Shown here one piece after another: positions 23,351 to 32,144 of a stretch of 64,000 bases of DNA. The number at the start of each line of letters is the position of its first letter. The stretch's first letter is position 1. Both the position numbers and the translations under genes were made by a program. The stretch is from Pseudomonas yamanorum (GTDB lineage Bacteria; Pseudomonadota; Gammaproteobacteria; Pseudomonadales; Pseudomonadaceae): NCBI RefSeq assembly GCF_013386765.1, contig NZ_JACARE010000045.1, positions 1 to 64,000 of the forward strand. Reading direction: 5' to 3'. The notes under the pieces were generated by a model. That model saw nothing but the letters and a program-made list of their open reading frames with translations. It did not search any database and had not been told where the DNA came from.

Positions 23351-25588
23351 TCAGAGCTTCCAATCCAGTGCAAGGCTGATGGAACGTGGGTCTCCCCAAT
23401 ACACGCCATTATAAAACCCGACGCGTTCGTAATATTTTTTATCAAATAGGTTGTTGATATTAAGTGACGCCGACAAGTGGTCGTCGAACTGGTAGCGGGA
23501 CATCAGGTTGACCACCGTGTAGGCCTGCTGAGTGATCCGTGTACGTTCCCTGATCAGCGTTCCACTGGTGTCCCGGCCCACCGGGCGATAGGCAAAGTCG
23601 TAGAAGTCACTCTGCCAGTTCACCGCGCCGCCCACGGTCAGCGCATGCCACTCGCCGGGCAGGCGGTAGGCCGTGGACACGCGGAGCAGGTTCAGCGGCA
23701 GGTTGGTGTTATTGCGCTGCTTGTCGCCGTTCAGGGAGTGGGTGTAGGTGTAGCCGGCGGTCAGGTTCCAGTCAGGTCGCACCTCCCCGGAAACTTCCAC
23801 CTCGAAGCCCTGCACTTTGTTGCCTTTGCCGCCGGATTTGTAAAACTGCTCACCCGTCTCCTCGTCCGGTTGGGCCGAGCTGTCCAGTTCCGCGACGTTG
23901 TCCTGCTTGCTCCAGAAGTACGCGGCTGCCACGTTCACACGTTCCTCCAGCAGGCTGCCCTTGAGGCCCACTTCATAGTTGCTGCCCACCACCGGCTCCA
24001 GGTACTTCTTGCTGGCGTCGCGCTCGCTTTGCGGGTTGAAGATATCCGTGTAGCTGGCGTAGACGGTGTACTCCGGCGTCAAGTCGTAGAGCAGGCCCGC
24101 GTAGGGTGTCCACATGTCGTTGTGGGTCTGGCTGGATTTTGACGCGCCGAGGTACTGGTCGGTGTCCTTGTCGTAGTTGTACGTGGTGCTTTCAATCTCC
24201 CAACTGCCGTAACGGCTGCCCAGTACGGCATGCAGGCGATCGGTCAGGCTCAGGCGGGTGGCCAGGTAGCCGGCCTTCTGGCGGGTGCTGCCTTGTTCGC
24301 CCTTGAGGCCGGTATTGGAGTCGGGGAATTTGCCGATTGCGCCCATGTGTTTCCAGTCGTCGATGCTGGTGTAGTCCTTGGGCACCGGGCCGTCGCGCAG
24401 GTGTGGCGAAGAATCGTGCTGCTCGGATTCGCCGTAGCCCACCATCAATTCGTGCTCACGCCCCAGCAGCGAGTAGGAACCGGCCAGGTTCAAGTCCACC
24501 ACGTCCATTTTCGAGGTGCCGAGCATGTGGCTGGTCCAGGCGGTCATGCCGCTGCGGTCGGCATTGGGAAAGCCCGAGCCGCCGTAGTAGACCTTGCCGT
24601 CGGTGTCGCTTTCGCGGTGGGTGTACGCGGCCTTCAGGTGCCAGTCACCGGCCAGACGGTGGTCGAGGGTGGCGAAGGTGGTTTCGTCTTTCAGTGGCCA
24701 TGAACTCCAGGTGGCCGCGATGTTGGCGGAGCGGGGCAGCTTGGCTTTGCTGCCGTCGCTGTTCCAGTAGGGCAAGGTGCCCCAGGCCGTGCCCTGCACA
24801 TGCTTGTTCTGGTAATCGAAGCCCACCGCCAGCACGGTGTCGTCGGTGAGGTCGCCCTCGAGGATGCCGTAGCCGACTTCCCGCTGCAGCGCGTAGTTGT
24901 CGCGATAGGACTGGCTGTCCCGGTAGGCGAGCACCGTACGGCCCCGCAGGCGCCCATCGAAGGCCAGGGGGCCGCCAACGTCCAGGTAGCTGTAGTAATT
25001 GTCATGGGAGGCGCCACTGACGCCCGTCTTGGCCTGCCACTGTGCGGTCGGGCGTTTGCGCACCATGTTGACAGTGGCCGAGGGGTCGCCGGCGCCGGTG
25101 GTCAGGCCGGTGGCGCCGCGTACCACCTCGACCCGGTCGTAGATGATGGTGTCGGCATCGGACTTCATGCGGCCGAAGGTGTTGAGCATGCCGTCAATCT
25201 GGAAATTAGTGATGCCGTAGCCGCGGGAGGAGTAGCCGACACGGTCGGAGTCCAGGTGCTGCACCACCACGCCGGTGGTCTGGCGCATCACTTCGGTGAG
25301 GGTGTTGAGGTTGAAGTCGTCCATCTGTTGGCGGGTGATCACCGAGACCGACTGCGGGGTTTCCTTGATGGACAGGTTCAACTTGGTGGCGGTGCTCATT
25401 GAGCCTGTGGTGTAGGCACCGGTATGTTCGGTGTTGGCGCCAAGGCCTTCGGCGGTGATGCTGGTGCTGCCCAACTCCAGCGCTTTGGATTCCTGGTCGG
25501 GGTCGTTTTCGGCCAGCAGGTCCGGGCTCAGCACCACGCTGAAGAGGCCCAGGGTCAAGGTCATGGAACGGGTAATAGGCGCGAACAT
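23351..25588 (-). CDS. TonB-dependent siderophore receptor
   Basis: The 745-residue outer membrane receptor has a signal peptide (start MFAPITRSMTLTLGLF), a TonB-box region, the plug domain (PQSVSVITRQQMDDF, YDRVEVVRGATGL, DPSATVNMVRKRP) and a 22-strand barrel ending in SISLALDWKL. There is no N-terminal secretin/STN extension, so it should not signal to a FecR/FecI pair. ATG 25588 has GGAG upstream on the minus strand; a start at 25624 would add 12 residues before the signal peptide. A Fur box sits about 80 bases upstream. The siderophore is not identifiable by eye; hydroxamate and catecholate types are both possible. Confidence 0.93.
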   Translation of the reverse strand: MFAPITRSMTLTLGLFSVVLSPDLLAENDPDQESKALELGSTSITAEGLGANTEHTGAYTTGSMSTATKLNLSIKETPQSVSVITRQQMDDFNLNTLTEVMRQTTGVVVQHLDSDRVGYSSRGYGITNFQIDGMLNTFGRMKSDADTIIYDRVEVVRGATGLTTGAGDPSATVNMVRKRPTAQWQAKTGVSGASHDNYYSYLDVGGPLAFDGRLRGRTVLAYRDSQSYRDNYALQREVGYGILEGDLTDDTVLAVGFDYQNKHVQGTAWGTLPYWNSDGSKAKLPRSANIAATWSSWPLKDETTFATLDHRLAGDWHLKAAYTHRESDTDGKVYYGGSGFPNADRSGMTAWTSHMLGTSKMDVVDLNLAGSYSLLGREHELMVGYGESEQHDSSPHLRDGPVPKDYTSIDDWKHMGAIGKFPDSNTGLKGEQGSTRQKAGYLATRLSLTDRLHAVLGSRYGSWEIESTTYNYDKDTDQYLGASKSSQTHNDMWTPYAGLLYDLTPEYTVYASYTDIFNPQSERDASKKYLEPVVGSNYEVGLKGSLLEERVNVAAAYFWSKQDNVAELDSSAQPDEETGEQFYKSGGKGNKVQGFEVEVSGEVRPDWNLTAGYTYTHSLNGDKQRNNTNLPLNLLRVSTAYRLPGEWHALTVGGAVNWQSDFYDFAYRPVGRDTSGTLIRERTRITQQAYTVVNLMSRYQFDDHLSASLNINNLFDKKYYERVGFYNGVYWGDPRSISLALDWKL

Positions 25589-25666
25589 CGCGGCGAACTC
25601 CTTGTCGTCTATGAAAAATGCCATTGGCTCAAAGACGAAAGGAGGCGGGGAACTTTAGCGCTAAAC

Positions 25667-25685
25667 GAGAATAATTATTATCTTG
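25667..25685 (-). promoter_or_regulatory. Fur box upstream of the siderophore receptor
   Basis: The element GAGAATAATTATTATCTTG closely matches the 19-base Fur consensus with hexamers around a centred palindrome (ATAATTAT). It lies about 80 bases upstream of the receptor start, which fits iron-starvation induction. Confidence 0.8.
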
Positions 25686-25700
25686 TTGCCGCAGCCAGGT

Positions 25701-25732
25701 CGGGTTTCACCACATTGCGCGGATGAAACCCG
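25701..25732 (-). terminator. Hairpin beyond the cptA-like gene
   Basis: CGGGTTTC and GAAACCCG form an 8-base stem with a 16-base loop, 12 bases beyond the stop of the phosphoethanolamine transferase gene. No T-run is seen, so a weak or Rho-dependent end is possible. Confidence 0.35.
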
Positions 25733-25743
25733 GGCTGTTCAAG

Positions 25744-27483
25744 CTACTTGAGGACCACGTTGGCGGCGTCGGTCTTTGGCTTGATCAGGCTGAAATCAAT
25801 CAGCGGCTTTTGCTGGCGTGCATACGGATCGCCAATCAGCAACGGTCGTGGCTTGAAGCTGTCACTGACCAGGCTCTTGCTGTGATCCAGTTCATCGAAG
25901 CTCAAGCCCGCCATGTCGGCCCAGGTATGGATCAGCTGCGAGCTGCTGTAGGGCCGTTGCAAGTCACCGGCAAAGCTCCAGTCATGGCTTTCGCGCCACT
26001 TGGGCGAGGCATAGGCCATGAATGGAATGGTGTACATCGGCGCCGTCGGCTTGCCTTCGTTGCGGCCCAGGGTGCTGTGGCCGGCCGAGTCGAACACGTC
26101 TTCACCGTGGTCCGAGAGGTACAGCAGGAAGCCGTTCGGGTCGGTCTTGGCGTAATCCTTGATCAGGCTCGACACCACGAAATCGTTGTACAGCACGGCG
26201 TTGTCGTAGCTGTTGTAGGTCGGCAATTGTGCGTCGCTGATCCCGGCCGGCACGCCCTGGCGATCGGTGAACTTGTCGAAGGTCGGCGGGTACCGGTACT
26301 GGTAGCTCATGTGGGTACCCAGCAGGTGCACCACGATGAATTTGCGCTCGGCGGTGTCAGACATCGCCTTGGCAAACGGCTCCAGCACGTCGCCGTCGTA
26401 CTGGCGCGCGTTCTGGTTGCGGTTGTTGTTCAGGTACACCTGCTCGTCGGCCTGTTCGGAAAAGGTCGTGAGCATGGTGTTGCGCTTGGTCATGGTCTGC
26501 TGGTTGGTGATCCAGAAGGTCTTGTAGCCGGCCTGCTTCATCACGCTGACGATGGACGGGGTTTTCAGGTACAGGTCCGGGTTTTCTTCGTCGGCGAAGG
26601 TCAGCACCTGTTGCAGCGCTTCGATGGTGTAGGGGCGCGGGGTGATGACGTTGTCGAACACCGCCAGTTGGTCGCGCAGCTTGTCCAGTTCCGGCGTGGT
26701 GTTGCGCGGGTAGCCGTACAGGCTCATGCGCTGGCGGTTGGTGGACTCGCCGATCACCAGCACCAGTGTCGAGGGCTGGCCGGCCATGCTGTCCTTGAGG
26801 TTGGTCAGGGGCGGGATCTTGCTGGCGCTGGTCAGCATGCCTTGCATGTTGTCCAGTTGTTCGGTGTAGCGCCGGTAGGCGACGATCATCTGCCATGGCA
26901 CGGCCGGTTCGATGCGGGTTTCGAAGCGGTCGATGGCCAGTTCCATGGTTTCGCTCTTGGCGATCTGTTTGACCAGCGGGTAACCGACGATGGCAATCAC
27001 GATCGCCGTGGCCGCCAGTATTGCCTGGCCACGGGGCAGGTACACCGGACGCACACGGGTCCACAGGAAAATGGCCATGGCAGTGTGGGCAATGAACGCC
27101 AGCACGATCCACCAGGCAAAGTATTGGGTGGCGTACTCGCCCGCTTCAGAGATGTTCGACTCGAACATGATGAAGATGACGCTTTGGGAGAATTCCTGCT
27201 GGTAGATGAAGAAATAACCCAGGGCGGCCATGGAGCAGGCCCACAGCACCACGCCAATCAATCCCGCCAGCAGGCGCGCGCGACGCGGGAACAACAGCAT
27301 CGGTGCCAGCCACAGGGCGCTCATGAAGAATGCCTGGCGGAAACCGCTGAAGCCGGAGGTGCCGGTCAGCTGGATCAGCAGTTGGGTAATGCCCGAGAAA
27401 TACCAGAAGAACAGGAACATCCAGCCGAGGCCGGCCCAATCAAAACCTTTCGCAGACGTGGTGCTGCGTTTGAACATCGACAT
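25744..27483 (-). CDS. cptA: Phosphoethanolamine transferase, CptA-like
   Basis: The 579-residue inner membrane protein has five TM helices in the first 180 residues and a periplasmic sulfatase-fold domain. The nucleophile threonine is in VIGESTNRQRMSLYGYPRNTTP (T248 with this start). Further metal ligands lie in YLSDHGEDVFD and the FMAYASP region. CptA-type enzymes transfer phosphoethanolamine to the LPS core, while EptA relatives modify lipid A. The length and motif context fit CptA better. The start at 27483 is chosen because GGAG lies 6 bases upstream. Confidence 0.85.
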   Translation of the reverse strand: MSMFKRSTTSAKGFDWAGLGWMFLFFWYFSGITQLLIQLTGTSGFSGFRQAFFMSALWLAPMLLFPRRARLLAGLIGVVLWACSMAALGYFFIYQQEFSQSVIFIMFESNISEAGEYATQYFAWWIVLAFIAHTAMAIFLWTRVRPVYLPRGQAILAATAIVIAIVGYPLVKQIAKSETMELAIDRFETRIEPAVPWQMIVAYRRYTEQLDNMQGMLTSASKIPPLTNLKDSMAGQPSTLVLVIGESTNRQRMSLYGYPRNTTPELDKLRDQLAVFDNVITPRPYTIEALQQVLTFADEENPDLYLKTPSIVSVMKQAGYKTFWITNQQTMTKRNTMLTTFSEQADEQVYLNNNRNQNARQYDGDVLEPFAKAMSDTAERKFIVVHLLGTHMSYQYRYPPTFDKFTDRQGVPAGISDAQLPTYNSYDNAVLYNDFVVSSLIKDYAKTDPNGFLLYLSDHGEDVFDSAGHSTLGRNEGKPTAPMYTIPFMAYASPKWRESHDWSFAGDLQRPYSSSQLIHTWADMAGLSFDELDHSKSLVSDSFKPRPLLIGDPYARQQKPLIDFSLIKPKTDAANVVLK

Positions 27484-27636
27484 CCAGCGCTCCAACCCAA
27501 TGATTTTTCAGTCGCCGCGCGAGCAAGCACGCAGCAGAAGGCCTGCGCACGTGGCGCGGCCTTAATGGGCGGGAGTATCGGGAGGGGGATGTGAAAACTT
27601 CGTGAGTTATTCCTGAACGGTTCGTTCAGCTCACGT

Positions 27637-27813
27637 TCAGCAAAGGGCGGGCTGGTTGCCGGACGGCTGGTTGAGCTGGCCCTGCAAGTGTGAACGCAGA
27701 CGCATGACTTCCTGCTGCAGTTGATCGCGTTCGTCTTTCAACTGGCGCAATTCATCACGGCGAATGGTGACGTAGAGGGTCTGTGGCGGACGGGTCATGT
27801 GTGCAGTGCTCAT
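27637..27813 (-). CDS. Small coiled-coil protein, 58 residues (DUF6026-like)
   Basis: A short frame from ATG 27813 to TGA 27637 encodes a 58-residue basic/acidic helical protein. The central part (TLYVTIRRDELRQLKDER then DQLQQEVMRLRSHLQ) has a heptad pattern typical of a short coiled coil. GAGG lies 6 bases before the start. Very similar small proteins annotated as DUF6026 occur in Pseudomonas as far as I recall; the identity should be treated as tentative. Function is unknown. Confidence 0.72.
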   Translation of the reverse strand: MSTAHMTRPPQTLYVTIRRDELRQLKDERDQLQQEVMRLRSHLQGQLNQPSGNQPALC

Positions 27814-28081
27814 TGCTTACCTCGCAAATAGCCGGTGTATCGCGGTGCCAGAGCGCTCGATTCAAGGCTCTCGGCAGCAGTCGGGGCAATTCTGAATTCT
27901 TTTTTTAACGAAGGGAACTTTTTTATTTTTGATGGTCGTTGTGACTTTTATCGCACTGAAGGCTAAAGGATGGCCACTTTTTGTCATGAAACTATGCCAA
28001 TCCGCTCTGGACTAACCCTCATTAGCCTCATTGCGCTATAAACTGTGACACACATTTATTCGTAGTAAGGAGCATCAGCAC

Positions 28082-29065
28082 ATGCAACTGGGGATTATTG
28101 GACTAGGCCGCATGGGTGGCAACATTGCGCGGCGCCTGATGCTCAATGGGCATACCACCGTGGTTTACGACCGCAATGAAGCATTCGTGAAAGGTTTGGC
28201 AGGCGAGGGCGCCACGGGCGTTGCCGACCTGGCTGGCCTGGTGGCCGGGCTGCAAAAGCCCCGGGCAATCTGGGTGATGCTGCCGGCAGGCGACCCGACC
28301 GAGAACACCATTGAAGAATTGAGCCAACTGCTGGAAGACGGTGACGTGATCATCGACGGCGGCAACACCTTCTATAAGGATGACATCCGCCGGGCCAAGG
28401 CCCTGTCGGAAAAAGGCCTGCATTATGTCGACGTCGGCACCTCGGGCGGCGTCTGGGGCCTGGAACGCGGCTACTGCATGATGATCGGCGGCGACGTCGA
28501 GACGGTTAAGCTCCTGGATCCGATCTTCGAAAGCCTGGCCCCGGGCCTGGGGAACATCCCGCGCACCAAGGACCGTTCTGCCACAGCGGACAGCCGTGCC
28601 GAGCGTGGTTATATCCACGCGGGCCCAGCCGGTTCCGGGCACTTCGTGAAGATGATCCACAACGGTATCGAGTACGGAATGATGCAGGCCTTCGCTGAAG
28701 GTTTCGACATCCTCAAAACCAAGAACTCGGAAAACCTGCCGGAAGATCAGCGTTTCGACCTGAATGTTGCCGACATCGCCGAGGTGTGGCGCCGTGGCAG
28801 CGTGGTCTCGTCCTGGCTGCTGGACCTGACCGCCGATGCACTGGCCACCGATCCGAAGCTCGACGGTTATTCCGGTTCTGTCGCCGACAGTGGCGAAGGC
28901 CGCTGGACCATCGAAGCCGCCATGGAGCAATCGGTGCCGGTACCGGTGCTGTCGAACTCGTTGTTCGCGCGCTTCCGCTCGCGTCAGCAGAGCACCTACG
29001 GTGACAAAATGCTTTCTGCCATGCGCTTCGGCTTTGGCGGCCATGTGGAGACACCCAAAAAATGA
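28082..29065 (+). CDS. gnd: 6-phosphogluconate dehydrogenase (decarboxylating), short type
   Basis: The 327-residue product begins with a Rossmann motif (GLGRMGGNIARRL) and has the conserved IDGGNTFYKDD and GTSGGVWGLERGYCMMIGG segments plus the catalytic lysine region GHFVKMIHNGIEYGMMQ. It is the short form of the enzyme (about 300-330 residues), which often prefers NAD, rather than the roughly 470-residue enteric form. It oxidises and decarboxylates 6-phosphogluconate to ribulose 5-phosphate. It overlaps zwf by ATGA. An AGTAAGGAGC ribosome site precedes the ATG. Confidence 0.95.
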   Translation: MQLGIIGLGRMGGNIARRLMLNGHTTVVYDRNEAFVKGLAGEGATGVADLAGLVAGLQKPRAIWVMLPAGDPTENTIEELSQLLEDGDVIIDGGNTFYKDDIRRAKALSEKGLHYVDVGTSGGVWGLERGYCMMIGGDVETVKLLDPIFESLAPGLGNIPRTKDRSATADSRAERGYIHAGPAGSGHFVKMIHNGIEYGMMQAFAEGFDILKTKNSENLPEDQRFDLNVADIAEVWRRGSVVSSWLLDLTADALATDPKLDGYSGSVADSGEGRWTIEAAMEQSVPVPVLSNSLFARFRSRQQSTYGDKMLSAMRFGFGGHVETPKK

Positions 29066-30585
29066 CCGCCAACGGCAAGAAACCAAAGGCCGAACCCGCT
29101 CCGCCCACCACACTGTTTCTGTTTGGTGCCCATGGTGATTTGGTCAAGCGCCTGCTGATGCCGGCGCTGTACAACCTCAGTCGCGACGGGCTGCTGGGCG
29201 ATGGCTTGCGCATCGTGGGGGTTGATCACAACGCCATCAGCGACGCCGACTTCGCCAAGAAGCTCGAGGACTTCATTCGCACTGAGGCCGCCAGCAAGGT
29301 CAAGGGCAATGCCGAAAACGCCCTGGATCCTGTGTTGTGGGACCAGTTGGCCAAAGGCATCAGCTACGTCGAGGGAGACTTCCTCGACGACGGCACCTAC
29401 GCCGATATCGGCAAGAAGATTGCCGACAGCGGCACCGGCAACGCGGTGTTCTACCTCGCGACCGCGCCGCGCTTCTTCGCCGAAGTGGTGCAGCGCCTTG
29501 GCGCTGCCGGCTTGCTGGAAGAAACCCCGGAGGCGTTCCGCCGGGTGGTGATCGAGAAGCCGTTCGGCTCCGACCTCGCCACCGCCGAAGCGCTGAACGC
29601 CTGCCTGCTCAAGGTGATGAGCGAGAAGCAGATCTATCGCATCGACCATTACCTGGGCAAGGAAACCGTCCAGAACATCCTCATCAGCCGTTTTTCCAAC
29701 GTGCTGTTCGAGGCGTTCTGGAACAACCACTACATCGACCACGTGCAGATCACCGCTGCCGAAACCGTTGGCGTGGAAACCCGTGGCAGTTTCTTCGAGC
29801 ACACCGGCACTTTGCGGGACATGGTCCCCAACCACCTGTTCCAGTTGCTGGCGATGATCGCCATGGAACCGCCGGCCGCCTTTGGCGCAGATGCGGTACG
29901 GGGCGAAAAGGCCAAGGTGATCGGGGCCATACGGCCCTGGTCGCTGGAAGACGCACGGGCCAACTCGGTTCGCGGCCAGTACACCGCCGGTGAAGTCAAC
30001 GGCAAGCAATTGCCGGGCTACCGCGAAGAGGCCAACGTTGCGCCCGACAGCAGCACCGAAACCTTCGTCGCCCTCAAGGTGCTGATCGACAACTGGCGCT
30101 GGGTGGGCGTGCCGTTCTACCTGCGCACCGGCAAGCGCATGAGCATCCGCGACACCGAGATCATCATCTGCTTCAAGCCGGCGCCTTACGCGCAGTTCCG
30201 CGATACCGAGGTCGATGAGCTCAAGCCCACGTACCTGAAGATCCAGATCCAGCCCAATGAAGGCATGTGGTTCGACCTGCTGGCGAAAAAGCCCGGGCCG
30301 ACCCTGGACATGGCCAATGTGGAGCTGGGGTTTGCCTACAAGGACTTCTTCGAGATGCAGCCGTCGACGGGTTACGAAACCCTGATCTACGACTGCATGA
30401 CCGGCGACCAGACCTTGTTCCAGCGCGCCGACAACATCGAAAACGGCTGGCGTGCGGTGCAGCCGTTCCTCGATGCGTGGAAGCAGGACGACGGTATCCA
30501 GGCGTACAAGGCGGGTGAAGACGGCCCGGCGGCGGCTGACGCGCTGCTGGCCCGCGATGGCCGAACGTGGCACAGCCTCGGATGA
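29062..30585 (+). CDS. zwf: Glucose-6-phosphate 1-dehydrogenase
   Basis: The 507-residue product has the nucleotide-binding start LFLFGAHGDLVKRLLMPALYNL and the active-site signature RIDHYLGKE (193-201). It is of normal length and oxidises glucose 6-phosphate to 6-phosphogluconolactone. Pseudomonas usually has more than one zwf; this copy is tied to gnd rather than to hexR/pgl/eda. It overlaps gnd by ATGA and the HAD gene by ATGA, so all three form one operon. Confidence 0.96.
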   Translation: MTANGKKPKAEPAPPTTLFLFGAHGDLVKRLLMPALYNLSRDGLLGDGLRIVGVDHNAISDADFAKKLEDFIRTEAASKVKGNAENALDPVLWDQLAKGISYVEGDFLDDGTYADIGKKIADSGTGNAVFYLATAPRFFAEVVQRLGAAGLLEETPEAFRRVVIEKPFGSDLATAEALNACLLKVMSEKQIYRIDHYLGKETVQNILISRFSNVLFEAFWNNHYIDHVQITAAETVGVETRGSFFEHTGTLRDMVPNHLFQLLAMIAMEPPAAFGADAVRGEKAKVIGAIRPWSLEDARANSVRGQYTAGEVNGKQLPGYREEANVAPDSSTETFVALKVLIDNWRWVGVPFYLRTGKRMSIRDTEIIICFKPAPYAQFRDTEVDELKPTYLKIQIQPNEGMWFDLLAKKPGPTLDMANVELGFAYKDFFEMQPSTGYETLIYDCMTGDQTLFQRADNIENGWRAVQPFLDAWKQDDGIQAYKAGEDGPAAADALLARDGRTWHSLG

Positions 30586-31406
30586 GTGACTTGCCGAGTC
30601 AACCCATCCGGTTTGTCCTGAGTGATATGGATGGCACGTTGCTGCATCCGGATCACAGCCTCAGTCAACGCACCATCGAGACGGTTCGCGCCTTGCGCGC
30701 GGCCGGGGTGTTTTTCAGCCTGGCCAGCGGGCGCCCGCCCAAGGCCATGCGTCAGCAGGTCGAAGCACTGGGCATTGATGTGCCCATTGCCGGCTTTAAT
30801 GGCGGCACGCTGGTCAATCCCGACGGCAGTATCCTGGTGGCGCATCACTTGCCGGCGGAAGCCGCGCTGGTGGCATTGGCCTTGTTTACGCCGCAGCCCG
30901 ACGTGGAAGTCTGGCTGTTCGCCGACGGCGATTGGCTGCGCCGCGATCCTGGCGGGCCGATGGCGGTTCGCGAGGAGCACGGCCTGGGCTATGGGGCCAT
31001 CGTGGTGGAGAGCTTCGAGCCGTATCTGGATCGGGTCGACAAGATTGTTGCCGCCAGTACCAATACCCAACTGCTGATCGAGCTTGAGGCGCAGTTGCAG
31101 CCCAGGGTCGAGGGATTGGCCCAGGTGTCGCGTTCACAGCCGGTGTTCCTGGATGTGACCGCCATGAAGGCCAACAAGGGCGAAGCCTTGAGAACCCTTG
31201 CGGCGCACCTCGGTGTGCCACTGGAACAGACGGCAGCTATCGGTGATGGCGGCAACGATCCGGCGATGTTTCACGTGGCCGGGTTGTCGATTGCCATGGG
31301 GCAGGCTGACGAGGTGGTCAAGCGTCAGGCCAGCGTCGTTACCGGCAGTAATGTCGATGATGGCGCGGCGGAAGCCATTGAGCGGTTTATTCTCTCGGCC
31401 TATTAA
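30582..31406 (+). CDS. Cof-type HAD-IIB sugar phosphatase
   Basis: The 274-residue product begins with the HAD motif I (FVLSDMDGTLLHPDH), has motif II in SLASGRPP, and ends with IAMGQADEVVKRQAS preceded by the GDGGNDPAMF motif that binds magnesium. Cof-type enzymes dephosphorylate sugar phosphates or cofactors. The ATG at 30582 overlaps the zwf stop. Its position after zwf suggests a role in sugar-phosphate balance. Confidence 0.9.
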   Translation: MSDLPSQPIRFVLSDMDGTLLHPDHSLSQRTIETVRALRAAGVFFSLASGRPPKAMRQQVEALGIDVPIAGFNGGTLVNPDGSILVAHHLPAEAALVALALFTPQPDVEVWLFADGDWLRRDPGGPMAVREEHGLGYGAIVVESFEPYLDRVDKIVAASTNTQLLIELEAQLQPRVEGLAQVSRSQPVFLDVTAMKANKGEALRTLAAHLGVPLEQTAAIGDGGNDPAMFHVAGLSIAMGQADEVVKRQASVVTGSNVDDGAAEAIERFILSAY

Positions 31407-31424
31407 TTGGCAAGCAGCGTAATA

Positions 31425-31467
31425 AGTAGCCAGCTATGCAAAGTTGCAACTTGCATGGCTGGCTACT
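31425..31467. repeat. Near-perfect 43-base palindrome after the gnd-zwf-HAD operon
   Basis: AGTAGCCAGC at the left and CTGGCTACT at the right enclose a second symmetric core (ATGCAAAGTTGCAACTTGCAT). One G:T pair and one bulge are the only flaws. It starts 18 bases after the HAD stop and precedes the convergent 86-residue gene by 76 bases. It may end transcription from both sides, but no T-run follows. Confidence 0.6.
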
Positions 31468-31543
31468 CACTCGTGTTAATAGCAGTCAATATACTGTGCG
31501 GTCTGGCGGCGTACTTTCCAGAGCCGCCGAGCGCCAGTTTCAG

Positions 31544-31804
31544 TTACTTGGGCATCGCCCAGGATTGCAACTGATAGCCATCTTTGTCGAGTTCGGCGCG
31601 GGCCTGCAACAGCAAGTTCTCTAGCTGTGCCGGGTCCGAATAAGTGCTCGAAGACAGCTGTTTGCGTCCGATACGAGTATTGGTGCGGTCGATGACGCTC
31701 AGGCTCAGGGCGCCGTTGCCGTCGTGCCAGGCCACACATTGAAAGGGCTGGAAGGCACGGTCTGCGATCAAAAGAGCTTCGTTGATGCGGAGCGGGGCGT
31801 TCAT
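31544..31804 (-). CDS. Hypothetical protein, 86 residues
   Basis: The product is a small soluble protein with strand-rich centre (FQCVAWHDGNGALSLSVIDRT) and a helical C-terminal part (DPAQLENLLLQARAELDKDG). There is no signal peptide or TM helix. AGAGA lies upstream of the ATG. I do not recognise the family. Codon use and the lack of any better frame support a real gene. It is convergent with the HAD gene and divergent from the sigma-54 regulator. Confidence 0.7.
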   Translation of the reverse strand: MNAPLRINEALLIADRAFQPFQCVAWHDGNGALSLSVIDRTNTRIGRKQLSSSTYSDPAQLENLLLQARAELDKDGYQLQSWAMPK

Positions 31805-32144
31805 GGGGTCTTCTCTCTAAGTGCCCATTCAAGTGAAGTCGTTGGTTGGGCGTGCCTGACGACTGGTTACTTGTACTGATGCACGATCACCGGGTACGGG
31901 TCACATGTTAGAAGAAGATTTTTTAACTTTCCCTGATTAAAGTCATGTAAGGGCTATTTTGAAAGCTTCTTGAAAGTTACGCCGCGGCAATTGACCGCAG
32001 GGTCGTGACCGAAAAGCGCGGTTTACCTGTGACTTATAGCGAATCGGTACAAAGGCTGCGTCAAGATCTTGCTAGGGTTACCAGCAGACTTTCCAAATAG
32101 CTGTTTTTAAATAACTTTAACGATTTTGACGCCAAGGAATAGTC
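31805..32144. other. Intergenic region upstream of the sigma-54 regulator
   Basis: These 340 bases hold the two divergent promoters for the 86-residue gene and the regulator. The stretch is AT-richer than its surroundings (31915-31975 and 32095-32130). I see no TGTYTCA dyad, no RNA-like hairpin with T-run and no further gene. Confidence 0.5.

Noticed and set aside
23212..23445. 77-codon open frame on the minus strand next to the TonB receptor end
   Set aside because: It overlaps the receptor's 3' end in another frame and crosses the GTTAAC array; no ribosome site or family resemblance.
25723..27594. 623-codon open frame on the plus strand
   Set aside because: It is antisense to the CptA-like gene, which has a catalytic motif and TM pattern; the plus frame has neither.
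28996..30573. 525-codon open frame on the minus strand
   Set aside because: It is antisense to zwf; the zwf frame has all family motifs.
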